Below, in pieces: positions 13,701 to 20,760 of a DNA stretch of 26,653 bases. How positions within the stretch are numbered: position 1 is the stretch's first letter; the number at the start of each line of letters is the position of its first letter. The notes beneath the pieces are model-generated. The model worked only from the letters and a program-made list of their open reading frames with translations, did not search any database and was not told the origin of the DNA. The translations under genes and the position numbers were made by a program. Source of the stretch: Firmicutes bacterium UBA3936 (lineage in GTDB: Bacteria; Bacillota; Dethiobacteria; Dethiobacterales; Dethiobacteraceae); assembly GCA_002385745.1 (NCBI GenBank), contig DGEC01000039.1:1-26653 (forward strand), read 5' to 3'.

Positions 13701-15164
13701 AGCATCCTGGTCAAGAATTATCCTGCTTCTGCCGATAGTGTCTGACAGTTTATGCCGGCTTTCGCCGATAATAAAAACCGTATTTTCAAAGGCCGTATTG
13801 ACTTCTATCCAGCCCTTTCTGCCAACCTTCAATCCTGTTACAGCGCCGGCTTCCGAGCCTACATTGCCCGCTTTGATTATTGTCCCGGCAGTAATGGTAC
13901 CGCCGCGAATTGTACCTGAAACTTCAATCTCCCCCAAAGCCTGTAGCTGGCTGTGAATGCTGCCCTGTCTTGTAACTACGATATTGCCGCTGGCATAAAT
14001 TTTGGAATTTAAAACATAGGAACAATGGACATCCGCCTTTGCCCCCGTTACTGACTGCAGCATGGTACGGGCTTCTGACGCCTTGGCTGCCGCCGCGCTT
14101 ATATCGGTAATCGCCTGCCAGTATTGAGAATTAAGGTCCTCTGCAAGTTCCGAGAGGTTCAATTTGTCTTTAATATCCTTATAAGCTGCGGTAGTTGCCA
14201 CCGACTTGGCCTTGCCGTTAAGCTGCTGCATCAACTGCGGGTAATCGCCGAAATTAAGCTCAATAACCTTGCCTGCCAAAGCTGTCAAAGGCAGCTTTTT
14301 AAATTGTTCCTGCTCTGAAAGCTGCTGCAGGACTTTTTCCAGATCCGTCAGGACCTGAATAATATCCTCAAACAGAGGAATCAATTCCGCCAGTTGACCG
14401 TCTTCATAACCTGCCTTTACGGAACTCTGAATAATATTGCCGTTTATTTTGACTGACTGGCCGGCAGTTATTTCCGCTCCTACAACATTGCCAAGTACCT
14501 CTACATGTCCCGTTGCCGAGACGGTAGTCCCTTCCAAAACGCTGCCCCTGATTACCACATCGCCGTCAAATTTAAGGTGGGCGGTTTCCTGTGTCAAATC
14601 AGTATTATGGGTGTAAACAGACGAGACCTGAAAGCGCAGCTGCCGGCCGCTGATCTCAAGGCGCGGTCTGCCTACTGCAGTGCTGATCACAGTTAATCCG
14701 TCCTTGTCCAGCCGCACCCCGGTCAGGGGAACAATCCGGTACTGTTTGATGCGAGGCGGAGCAATCTTTTTGCCGTAAATATCCTGTCCGGGTTCACCCT
14801 GCCTGCCCGGGCACAGCCGGGCAATAACCTCCCCCTCCTGTACAGAAGGAACCTTATACGCCAAACGCAAGTCCTTGCTTACGTCCGGGGTTATCTCACC
14901 GGTTAGTTCTTCCAGGGGCAGGGAATAATCCACTTCATCGTCAACTCCCAATACCGGCGGTTTCCCGCGGGCAATCAGCACATTCATCTCCCTGTTGGCC
15001 AGAGCTTCCGCAGCTCCGCTTTCCAAAAGACCGAAATTGATGCCTTCCTTCCTTAATTCGTCAAGCAGCTTTTCGGCATCTCCTTCATAATCTCTGTCTA
15101 CGCTTATCTGAGCCTCCATGCGGTCTTCACTTACATAAAGCCGCCATTTTTTCTGCTGGTCCAT
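13677..15164 (-). CDS. DUF342 / FapA family protein
   Basis: A 495-residue DUF342 protein (FapA-like). The N-terminal ~170 residues form a mixed domain with Pro-Gly-x-x-Gly-Glu-Pro-Gly-Gln-Asp-Ile-Tyr-Gly, a family hallmark. Then comes a right-handed beta-helix built of short Val/Gly repeats (about 185-245), a coiled-coil insertion (about 255-370), and a second beta-helix part (about 375-450). FapA-type proteins are cytoplasmic polymers whose role is poorly defined; they often sit next to flagellar, chemotaxis or adhesion genes. It is the last gene of the long flagellar operon, 24 bases after the rod gene, with GGGGGAAG before ATG. Its 3' end overlaps the convergent TPR gene. No terminator was seen. 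Confidence 0.88.
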   Translation of the reverse strand: MDQQKKWRLYVSEDRMEAQISVDRDYEGDAEKLLDELRKEGINFGLLESGAAEALANREMNVLIARGKPPVLGVDDEVDYSLPLEELTGEITPDVSKDLRLAYKVPSVQEGEVIARLCPGRQGEPGQDIYGKKIAPPRIKQYRIVPLTGVRLDKDGLTVISTAVGRPRLEISGRQLRFQVSSVYTHNTDLTQETAHLKFDGDVVIRGSVLEGTTVSATGHVEVLGNVVGAEITAGQSVKINGNIIQSSVKAGYEDGQLAELIPLFEDIIQVLTDLEKVLQQLSEQEQFKKLPLTALAGKVIELNFGDYPQLMQQLNGKAKSVATTAAYKDIKDKLNLSELAEDLNSQYWQAITDISAAAAKASEARTMLQSVTGAKADVHCSYVLNSKIYASGNIVVTRQGSIHSQLQALGEIEVSGTIRGGTITAGTIIKAGNVGSEAGAVTGLKVGRKGWIEVNTAFENTVFIIGESRHKLSDTIGRSRIILDQDALVSIRPR

Positions 15165-15188
15165 AGTTCTTCCCCCTGTTATGTTCTG

Positions 15189-15962
15189 TTAGCGACTAAT
15201 GTAGTTGGCAATCTCCAGCATTTCGTCCAGAGTACGGAGAGCACTGGCATTAAGTTGATAATTGCGCTGACTGCGGACCAGCGCTATCATTTCCTCTGCC
15301 AGTTCGACATTTGAGTTTTCCAGCCAGCCCTGTTTTATCTCTGTTCCCTCGGGCGGTCCTATCCTTGCCGGTCCGGAAGCGGCTGTTTCCAAAAGCAGGT
15401 TCTCCCCGGCATTTTCCAGGCCGGCGGGATTGCCAAAGTATGCCAGCTCCATTTGCCTAAGGTCAATGGTATCACCGGAAACCGTATGTACTGTAATCTG
15501 TCCCTTGCTGCCAATGACAAGTTCAAAGTCCTCAGCCGGCAGGGCAGGAAAAACAAGCCGGTAGCCCTGCGGGGAGACAAGGCGTCTTTCATTGTCCAGG
15601 CGGAAACTGCCGTCCCGGGTATATGCCTGCCTGCCGTCCGGCAAGAGCAGGCAGAAATAACCTTCACCGGCAATGGCCAGATCAAACATATTTCCTGTCT
15701 CCCGGAAAAAACCCTGCTCCGGCCTGGTTCTGACAGCAGCTGTATATACGCCGTTGCCGCTTGTTATTTCTTTTTGTCCTGCTCCTGAAAAATCCACGGC
15801 GTTGCCGCGGCGCTCCACGGACTGATACAGCAAATCGCCAAAAACCACTTCTTTTTTCTTAAAAGCAGTTGTGTTTACGTTGGCTATATTATGGGAAATT
15901 ACATCCATTCTTTGTTGCTGCGCCTGCAGCGCAGAAGCAGCGTTTTTTATCCCGCGTATCAC
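15189..15962 (-). CDS. flagellar hook-basal body (rod) protein, FlgF/FlgG family, second copy
   Basis: A 257-residue axial protein of the FlgG/FlgF (Bacillus FlhP-like) family. The N-terminal rod signature Ser-His-Asn-Ile-Ala-Asn-Val-Asn-Thr-Thr-Ala-Phe (about 23-34) is followed by the central FlgG-like region with Ala-Gly-Glu-Gly-Tyr-Phe and Tyr-Thr-Arg-Asp-Gly-Ser-Phe. The C-terminal helix is Asn-Ser-Asn-Val-Glu-Leu with heptad-like hydrophobics. These subunits form the distal or proximal rod and are exported by the type III apparatus encoded upstream; no Sec signal is present. The start is GTG with AAGGGAGGG in front. It follows its paralogue by 13 bases; which of the pair is FlgF and which FlgG cannot be settled here. 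Confidence 0.9.
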   Translation of the reverse strand: MIRGIKNAASALQAQQQRMDVISHNIANVNTTAFKKKEVVFGDLLYQSVERRGNAVDFSGAGQKEITSGNGVYTAAVRTRPEQGFFRETGNMFDLAIAGEGYFCLLLPDGRQAYTRDGSFRLDNERRLVSPQGYRLVFPALPAEDFELVIGSKGQITVHTVSGDTIDLRQMELAYFGNPAGLENAGENLLLETAASGPARIGPPEGTEIKQGWLENSNVELAEEMIALVRSQRNYQLNASALRTLDEMLEIANYISR

Positions 15963-15975
15963 TTTAAACCCTCCC

Positions 15976-16728
15976 TTACCGCAGTGCTCCTACCTCATTG
16001 GCTGCTTTTTGCAGCAGCTCATCCTGCGCCTGCAAAACACGCTGGCTCGCCTGATAGGACCGCAATGCGGTCATCATGTCCACAATTTCTTCCTGGACAT
16101 CCACATTGGAGCCTTCCAGCCAACCCTGCATTACACGCCCTGTAAATGCCTCTACTTCGGCATTACCGGCGGCAAACAAATTGTTCTGCTCCTTTATTAG
16201 AAGCTGGGGATCGGCAAAATCGGCCAGGCGCAGCTGTTCCACCATTATGCCATTGACATAAATTTCCCCGCCGCCGTCCACACTTATGTCTCCTTCCGGC
16301 AATATAATGTAGCCGTTTATCCCCAGAACACGGTTGCCGTTTTCCGTAACCAGACAGCGCTCTGCATCAAGTGTAAAGGCACCGTTGCGCGTATAGCGGA
16401 CACCCTCTTCTGTCTCCACGGTAAAAAAACCGCTGCCAACCAAGGCAAAATCAAGGGGGCTGTCCGTTTTCAGCAGAGCTCCCTGGCTATGCCTGGTATG
16501 TATACTGTTAATCAGCGCCGCCCTGTCCAGGGAACCGATAACTCTTTTATCCGGCTGCGGCCGTCCGGCCGAAACGCGCACAAGCGGAGCGTCCGTCCGG
16601 GAGCGCTGCAAAGCCAGATCCTTTTTAAAACCGACAGTCTCACTGTTTGCCAAATTGTTGGTGATTGTTTCCTGGCGCACTATTTCCGTCATCATCCCTG
16701 CAGCAGCAGTATAAATTCCCCTGATCAA
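15976..16728 (-). CDS. flagellar hook-basal body (rod) protein, FlgF/FlgG family, first copy
   Basis: A 250-residue rod protein (Bacillus FlhO-like). The N-terminal helix Thr-Ile-Thr-Asn-Asn-Leu-Ala-Asn-Ser-Glu-Thr-Val-Gly-Phe-Lys is the family signature. Val-Gly-Ser-Gly-Phe-Phe and Tyr-Thr-Arg-Asn-Gly-Ala-Phe-Thr-Leu mark the central domain, and Gly-Ser-Asn-Val-Asp-Val starts the C-terminal helix. A frame opens upstream at 16764, but the true start is TTG at 16728. There AAGGAGGGA lies eight bases before, and the protein then begins Met-Ile-Arg-Gly-Ile-Tyr-Thr-Ala-Ala, like its relatives. The longer version would swallow the ribosome site and overlap the short gene upstream. Confidence 0.92.
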   Translation of the reverse strand: MIRGIYTAAAGMMTEIVRQETITNNLANSETVGFKKDLALQRSRTDAPLVRVSAGRPQPDKRVIGSLDRAALINSIHTRHSQGALLKTDSPLDFALVGSGFFTVETEEGVRYTRNGAFTLDAERCLVTENGNRVLGINGYIILPEGDISVDGGGEIYVNGIMVEQLRLADFADPQLLIKEQNNLFAAGNAEVEAFTGRVMQGWLEGSNVDVQEEIVDMMTALRSYQASQRVLQAQDELLQKAANEVGALR

Positions 16729-16741
16729 CGCTATTCCCTCC

Positions 16742-16936
16742 TTAATCCTGGCATTCGAAAACAACTTCTTGCGGGTAAACCATACCCATCTCGCGCGCCA
16801 AACTTTCTATTTTTTCTTTCGCCGGTGCCGGGCTGCCCGCAGCAAGCATTATAACTGCTGCCAGTATCAGGCCGACACCCACTCCCAGCAGGAAGTGCCA
16901 GTTTAAGTTCCTGATTTGCGCAAACCAATTATTAAT
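16742..16936 (-). CDS. short membrane protein resembling MltG-like C-terminal fragments; non-standard start
   Basis: A 64-codon frame without ATG, GTG or TTG at its 5' end fills the gap between the SwrB-like gene and the rod genes. It reads as a polar N-terminus, one membrane helix (about residues 14-34, Phe-Leu-Leu-Gly-Val-Gly-Val-Gly-Leu-Ile-Leu), then a short tail ending Ala-Arg-Glu-Met-Gly-Met-Val-Tyr-Pro-Gln-Glu-Val. This resembles the short 'MltG-like' proteins I recall from flagellar operons of Clostridia. The most likely start is ATT at 16936, seven bases after a GGGGGG run, overlapping the SwrB-like gene by 34 bases. Its stop is 13 bases before the rod gene start. An indel masking a normal start is the alternative. 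Confidence 0.6.
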   Translation of the reverse strand: MNNWFAQIRNLNWHFLLGVGVGLILAAVIMLAAGSPAPAKEKIESLAREMGMVYPQEVVFECQD

Positions 16937-17376
16937 TGCACTTCCCCCCTTCCCATTCCCGTTAGGGAGGCGATTTCCGCTATACTCATGCCCTGGTCAT
17001 AAAAGCGGTATACCTCTTGATGCTTCGGTCTTACCGTCTCTGTCTCTTCCCGCCGCCCAAAACTGCTTTTATACTGCTGTAATTCCCTTTGCAGGTTATC
17101 AAGCTGCTGCAGGCGGTTTTCAATTTCTTCCCGGTGTTTTTCATAACGCAAAAGCAGCTGCGAAAAAACCCCGTTTTTTTCTTCCAATTCCGCAAGCGCC
17201 CTCTCCACGGTCTCCTGCAGCTCATATAAAGCCACAAGTTCACGATTTATTGGACGGTCCATTTCTTCTCTCAGCAGTTTGTCAAAATCTTCCATCCCCG
17301 TCTCCTGCTCTCGCTTCAGCATATATGCTGCCAAAGCCGCCAGAGCCAACCCGAGCAGCAAAATAACGTACTGCAT
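16903..17376 (-). CDS. SwrB/YlxL-like membrane-anchored coiled-coil protein with C-terminal HTH
   Basis: A 157-residue protein with an N-terminal transmembrane helix (residues 3-20) and a long charged coiled coil (about 25-110, rich in Glu/Gln/Leu heptads). The C-terminal helix-turn-helix-like segment (about 128-155) reads Tyr-Asp-Gln-Gly-Met-Ser-Ile-Ala-Glu-Ile-Ala. This layout and the position right after sigD match Bacillus SwrB/YlxL, which promotes flagellar type III export and basal-body maturation (DUF6115-type proteins in Clostridia). Sequence similarity to SwrB itself is probably low, so the label rests on architecture and context. The start is ATG after GGGGAGAAG. Confidence 0.75.
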   Translation of the reverse strand: MQYVILLLGLALAALAAYMLKREQETGMEDFDKLLREEMDRPINRELVALYELQETVERALAELEEKNGVFSQLLLRYEKHREEIENRLQQLDNLQRELQQYKSSFGRREETETVRPKHQEVYRFYDQGMSIAEIASLTGMGRGEVQLIIGLRKSGT

Positions 17377-17405
17377 AATCTTCTCCCCTGTTCATCCTTG
17401 ATCTT

Positions 17406-18128
17406 TCAGGAATCCGCAAGCAGTGCCCGCAGGCGACTGATAATCCGGGAATGAAGCTGGCAAACCCGTGATTCAGTCACCCCCAGAACCAGACCGATTT
17501 CCTTCAGCGTCAGCTTTTCCTGATAATAGAGGGCCAGTATCTGCTGGTGCCTCTCAGGCAGAGTCTTAATAGCGCGGGCCAGTCTTTCCTTTTCCTCTTC
17601 AGCAATAATGTTTTCCAAAGCTCCCACTTCCGGCCCGTTTACAGCAGGCGGCGCAAACAGGGTATCTTCCAGGGACAACACGGCGCTGCAGTTAATATCC
17701 GTCCTGATTTTATGCAGTTTTTCCGGTGAAACACCCAATTCCCCGGCAATTTCCTCCTCCTCCGGTTCCCGTCCCAGGCGGCTGGCCAGGGACTGGCTGG
17801 CCTTGTCCAGTTCCCGCATCTGTTTAAAAAGGGAACGGGGCAGCCACGACAAATTGCGCAGTTCATCAAGCATAGCTCCCCTGATGCGCCGGGAAGCAAA
17901 GGTTTCAAACTTGATACCCCGGGACGGATCATAACGGCGCATTGCTTCCATTAGGCCCAGGACGCCTGCCTGGATAAGGTCTTCGCGGCTGACATGGGCG
18001 GGAAGCCCCAGCATCAGCCTGCCGGCATGATAACGGACTAAAGGCAGATAACGGGAAATATCTTCGCCGCATGTCCTCTCCTCATAACTGCTTCTTCGGT
18101 ATTGCTTAAGAGTATTCACATCATTCAC
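17406..18128 (-). CDS. sigD: RNA polymerase sigma factor for flagellar genes (SigD/FliA)
   Basis: A 240-residue sigma-28 protein. Region 2 (about 23-95) contains Arg-Glu-Asp-Leu-Ile-Gln-Ala-Gly-Val-Leu-Gly-Leu and the Phe-Ala-Ser-Arg-Arg-Ile-Arg-Gly-Ala-Met-Leu-Asp block. Region 3 holds Pro-Arg-Ser-Leu. Region 4 (about 185-235) has a helix-turn-helix Leu-Lys-Glu-Ile-Gly-Leu-Val-Leu-Gly-Val-Thr-Glu-Ser-Arg-Val. It directs RNA polymerase to late flagellar and chemotaxis promoters; the anti-sigma factor FlgM is not in the window. The GTG start overlaps the PilZ gene stop by 8 bases and has GAGGAACAGG in front. Placement near the end of the operon, as in Bacillus, means its dose depends on full-length transcription. 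Confidence 0.96.
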   Translation of the reverse strand: MNDVNTLKQYRRSSYEERTCGEDISRYLPLVRYHAGRLMLGLPAHVSREDLIQAGVLGLMEAMRRYDPSRGIKFETFASRRIRGAMLDELRNLSWLPRSLFKQMRELDKASQSLASRLGREPEEEEIAGELGVSPEKLHKIRTDINCSAVLSLEDTLFAPPAVNGPEVGALENIIAEEEKERLARAIKTLPERHQQILALYYQEKLTLKEIGLVLGVTESRVCQLHSRIISRLRALLADS

Positions 18129-18798
18129 CCTGTTCCTCAGACATTGAGATAATCCGCTTGCGCATCTCCCGGAAAATGAAACCGATTGTTTTTTCCCGGT
18201 CGGCCTCCTTTATCTCCGTAAAGCGCAGGGCTATGCGGAAGCCGCCTTTTATATCATCTTTCCGGGTAACTACGCCCTTTATCTCCATGGTGTCTTCTTC
18301 GTCGTCAGTCTCAAGAGAAAGCCTCACTGCAAGCATATCCTCCTGCTGCAGGGAAAGACTTCTCTTGCTGGTGCTAAACTGCAGCCCGCCGCCGGAAATA
18401 TCTACAGTCTTTCCTTTGTACCAGCGAGCGGGGGTTTCCTCTTCACTGTCCTTGGGAAGCGGCATAAACCTCAGCGGCAGAACAATATTCAGGCGGACAT
18501 GCTCCCTCTGCTGGTAACGGGAAAAAGTCTTCGGTCGCTGCACAATAAACAGGTTTACATAATTTACCTTCTTCTGCCCTTTTACTTCGGTAACAAAGCT
18601 GTAAACCGCGTCATGCTGGACAAACTGAATGCTTATTTGGTCCCCTTTGTAGAGCAAAAGAGGCCGGCCCTTTTTCATAGGCACCGTTATCGCCAGGGTA
18701 TGATTGTCCAAGTCCTGAATCATGCTGTAATAGGACTCACCGCCGGCAGCATGACTTACCGTTATCTTTTGCCCTATAAATAAACGACTTTTTGTCAT
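18121..18798 (-). CDS. PilZ-domain c-di-GMP receptor (YcgR/YpfB-like flagellar brake)
   Basis: A 225-residue protein with an N-terminal YcgR-type domain (about 1-90) and a C-terminal PilZ domain. Both c-di-GMP binding elements are intact: Arg94-x3-Arg98 and Asp133-Ile-Ser-Gly-Gly-Gly138. In the family, ligand-bound YcgR slows or biases the motor by touching FliG or MotA. Its place between flhG and sigD makes a motility role likely. The ATG overlaps the flhG stop by four bases (ATGA). It is the only c-di-GMP component visible here; no GGDEF or EAL gene is in the window. Confidence 0.92.
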   Translation of the reverse strand: MTKSRLFIGQKITVSHAAGGESYYSMIQDLDNHTLAITVPMKKGRPLLLYKGDQISIQFVQHDAVYSFVTEVKGQKKVNYVNLFIVQRPKTFSRYQQREHVRLNIVLPLRFMPLPKDSEEETPARWYKGKTVDISGGGLQFSTSKRSLSLQQEDMLAVRLSLETDDEEDTMEIKGVVTRKDDIKGGFRIALRFTEIKEADREKTIGFIFREMRKRIISMSEEQGE

Positions 18799-19691
18799 GT
18801 TCCGCTCCTTGGTGACTGTGCCAGCATTGCCGTCAGGCGACTGACAAAGCCGCGGACACCACCCGGTTTTTCTACGGAAAGATCCATCAATCTTGCAGCA
18901 ATTGCCCGCACATTCTGAGCAGCCTTTGCCCGGGGATAAAGCGTAATGAAAGGCTGCTGCTGTTTAACGGCAGAAACAACATGCTGGTCACTGCATATTT
19001 CCCCTAAATACTGCAGTTCAAGATCCAGAAATTTTTTGCTGACCTGCGCAAAACGTTCGGCAATTTCCTTTCCTTCAGCGGAATTCTTTACCTGGTTGAC
19101 AATTAATTTGGCTTTCCGGTGCAGCCCGTTTTTGGCTACAACTTTAATAATGCCGTAGGCATCGGTAATTGCCGTCGGTTCGGAGGTTGTGACAACTATC
19201 AGTTCATCGGCGGCGGAAACAAAGGACAAAACCGACTGGGAAAGTCCTGCACCCGTATCAATCAGCAGGATATCGGCCATGTCTTCCAGGGAAAGAAGGC
19301 TTTCTATCAGGCGTTCACGCTGGGCTCCGGTGAGGTTCGCCAATTCCTCAAGTCCTGAAGCTCCGGGAATAATCTTGACTCCTTCCGGCCCGGTAATAAT
19401 AATTTCAGTTAAAGTTTTTTTGCCGCGGATCACATCATGCAGGGTATTTACCGGAACCAAACCTATTATTACATCCACATTTGCCAGGCCCAAGTCGGCA
19501 TCCATGATTACAACCCGCTTGCCCAACAGGGCAAGGGCAATGGCCAGATTGATAACGACACTTGTTTTCCCGACCCCGCCTTTGCCGCTGGTAACGGTAA
19601 TTACCCGCGGTATTCTCTTCCTGCGGAGGATTTTTCTCTGCTGAGGAACGGCTGAAACCAGCCGTCGCAATTGCTCAGCCTGGTCAACCAT
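18795..19691 (-). CDS. flhG: flagellar number regulator FlhG (MinD-like ATPase, YlxH)
   Basis: A 298-residue MinD/ParA-family ATPase. The N-terminal Asp-Gln-Ala-Glu-Gln-Leu-Arg (3-9) is the conserved motif that stimulates FlhF GTPase. The deviant Walker A is Ser-Gly-Lys-Gly-Gly-Val-Gly-Lys-Thr-Ser (35-44). The Met-Asp-Ala-Asp-Leu-Gly-Leu-Ala-Asn switch and Leu-Ile-Asp-Thr-Gly-Ala-Gly Walker B-type motif follow. FlhG with FlhF sets number and location of flagella and contacts the C-ring. ATG is four bases after the flhF stop, with GGGGGGATGA as ribosome site inside the end of flhF. Confidence 0.96.
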   Translation of the reverse strand: MVDQAEQLRRLVSAVPQQRKILRRKRIPRVITVTSGKGGVGKTSVVINLAIALALLGKRVVIMDADLGLANVDVIIGLVPVNTLHDVIRGKKTLTEIIITGPEGVKIIPGASGLEELANLTGAQRERLIESLLSLEDMADILLIDTGAGLSQSVLSFVSAADELIVVTTSEPTAITDAYGIIKVVAKNGLHRKAKLIVNQVKNSAEGKEIAERFAQVSKKFLDLELQYLGEICSDQHVVSAVKQQQPFITLYPRAKAAQNVRAIAARLMDLSVEKPGGVRGFVSRLTAMLAQSPRSGT

Positions 19692-19695
19692 TGGC

Positions 19696-20760
19696 TCATC
19701 CCCCCAGAATCAGATTGGCAATTTTCTCAGCATCGGCAACTTCCAAATCATCAGGCACATTCTGCCCTGTCGTTACATAAGTTACCGGCAGTTCCGCCTG
19801 CCGGCAGGCGTTGAGAATCACCCCATAGGTTGCTGTTTCATCCATCTTGGTAAAAATCAGCCGGTTGTATTTCACTTTCCGGAAACTGTCGATTATTAAG
19901 CGCATATCATTGGCTTTTGTAGATGCGCTTAACACCAGGAAGATTTCCGGTGCCGGCAGCGGTGCGAGAAAAGCAGCCAACTCCGAAACATGCAGTGTAT
20001 TTTTGGCATTGCGTCCGGCAGTGTCAACCAGAATTACTTCCCGGTCGGCAAGGCGCTGCAAAGCTTCCGGCATTTCTTTGGGGGTCATTACCACTTCAAT
20101 AGGTATGCCCGTAATATCTGCATAGGTGCGCAACTGTTCCACCGCGCCTATCCGGTATGTATCTATGGTTATAATTCCTGTCCGCTGGTTGCGGTAGAGG
20201 GAAAAATGGGCCGCCAGCTTGGCCAGCGTAGTGGTTTTCCCAACGCCCGTCGGGCCGACAAAAGCCAGTATTCTCGACCTCAGGGGCAGATCTTCCGTCA
20301 GCAGCCGGTCACGCACCTTATTTTTCACAATCATTTTTACTACCTCATCAGCCAGCCCGTTCTCGGCAGCAAAATTTTCATGAATTTCCGCCAAAATCTC
20401 CTGCGCCAGTCCGGGTTCCACATCATTGTCAATCAGCCGCTGCATCCAGTAGGCAAAAGGGCCCTTCCCTTCAATATGCTGTTTTTGCTGGCTCGCAACC
20501 AGCTTTTTAACCAGCTGCTTTAATTCCCCGACTTCTTCCTGCAGTTTCTGCTCTATTCTATCTTCGGCAGCCGGAGCGGCAGGCGCGACGACCGAATCGA
20601 CGGCCGCCGTAATTTCGATCTTGGGCGGAACAAACAAGCCGCGCAAGCCTTTCTGCCTGACCTTTCTGCTTTGTAATATTACAGCATCCGGGCCGAGCTC
20701 GTTTTTTATCTGCTGCATTCCCTCCAGCACATTGTCCACGGTATATTTTTTAATCCTCAA
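19696..20760 (-). CDS. flhF: flagellar biosynthesis GTPase FlhF
   Basis: A 354-residue SRP-type GTPase. The N-terminal B domain (about 1-95, Lys-rich then Ala/Glu-rich) precedes the N-domain helices. The G domain carries Gly169-Pro-Thr-Gly-Val-Gly-Lys-Thr-Thr-Thr, Asp246-Thr-Ala-Gly-Arg and Thr304-Lys-Met-Asp. It directs flagellar assembly sites at the membrane and is regulated by FlhG, encoded next. The start is TTG and overlaps the flhA stop (TTGA), a four-base overlap implying translational coupling. The Met-Arg-Ile-Lys-Lys-Tyr N-terminus matches the family, so no longer start is needed. Confidence 0.96.
   Translation of the reverse strand: MRIKKYTVDNVLEGMQQIKNELGPDAVILQSRKVRQKGLRGLFVPPKIEITAAVDSVVAPAAPAAEDRIEQKLQEEVGELKQLVKKLVASQQKQHIEGKGPFAYWMQRLIDNDVEPGLAQEILAEIHENFAAENGLADEVVKMIVKNKVRDRLLTEDLPLRSRILAFVGPTGVGKTTTLAKLAAHFSLYRNQRTGIITIDTYRIGAVEQLRTYADITGIPIEVVMTPKEMPEALQRLADREVILVDTAGRNAKNTLHVSELAAFLAPLPAPEIFLVLSASTKANDMRLIIDSFRKVKYNRLIFTKMDETATYGVILNACRQAELPVTYVTTGQNVPDDLEVADAEKIANLILGG

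Noticed and set aside
16731..16928. 65-codon minus-strand frame before the rod genes
   Set aside because: Its product is Cys/Gly/Arg-rich without any domain, and it overlaps in another phase the more protein-like 64-codon frame ending at 16742.
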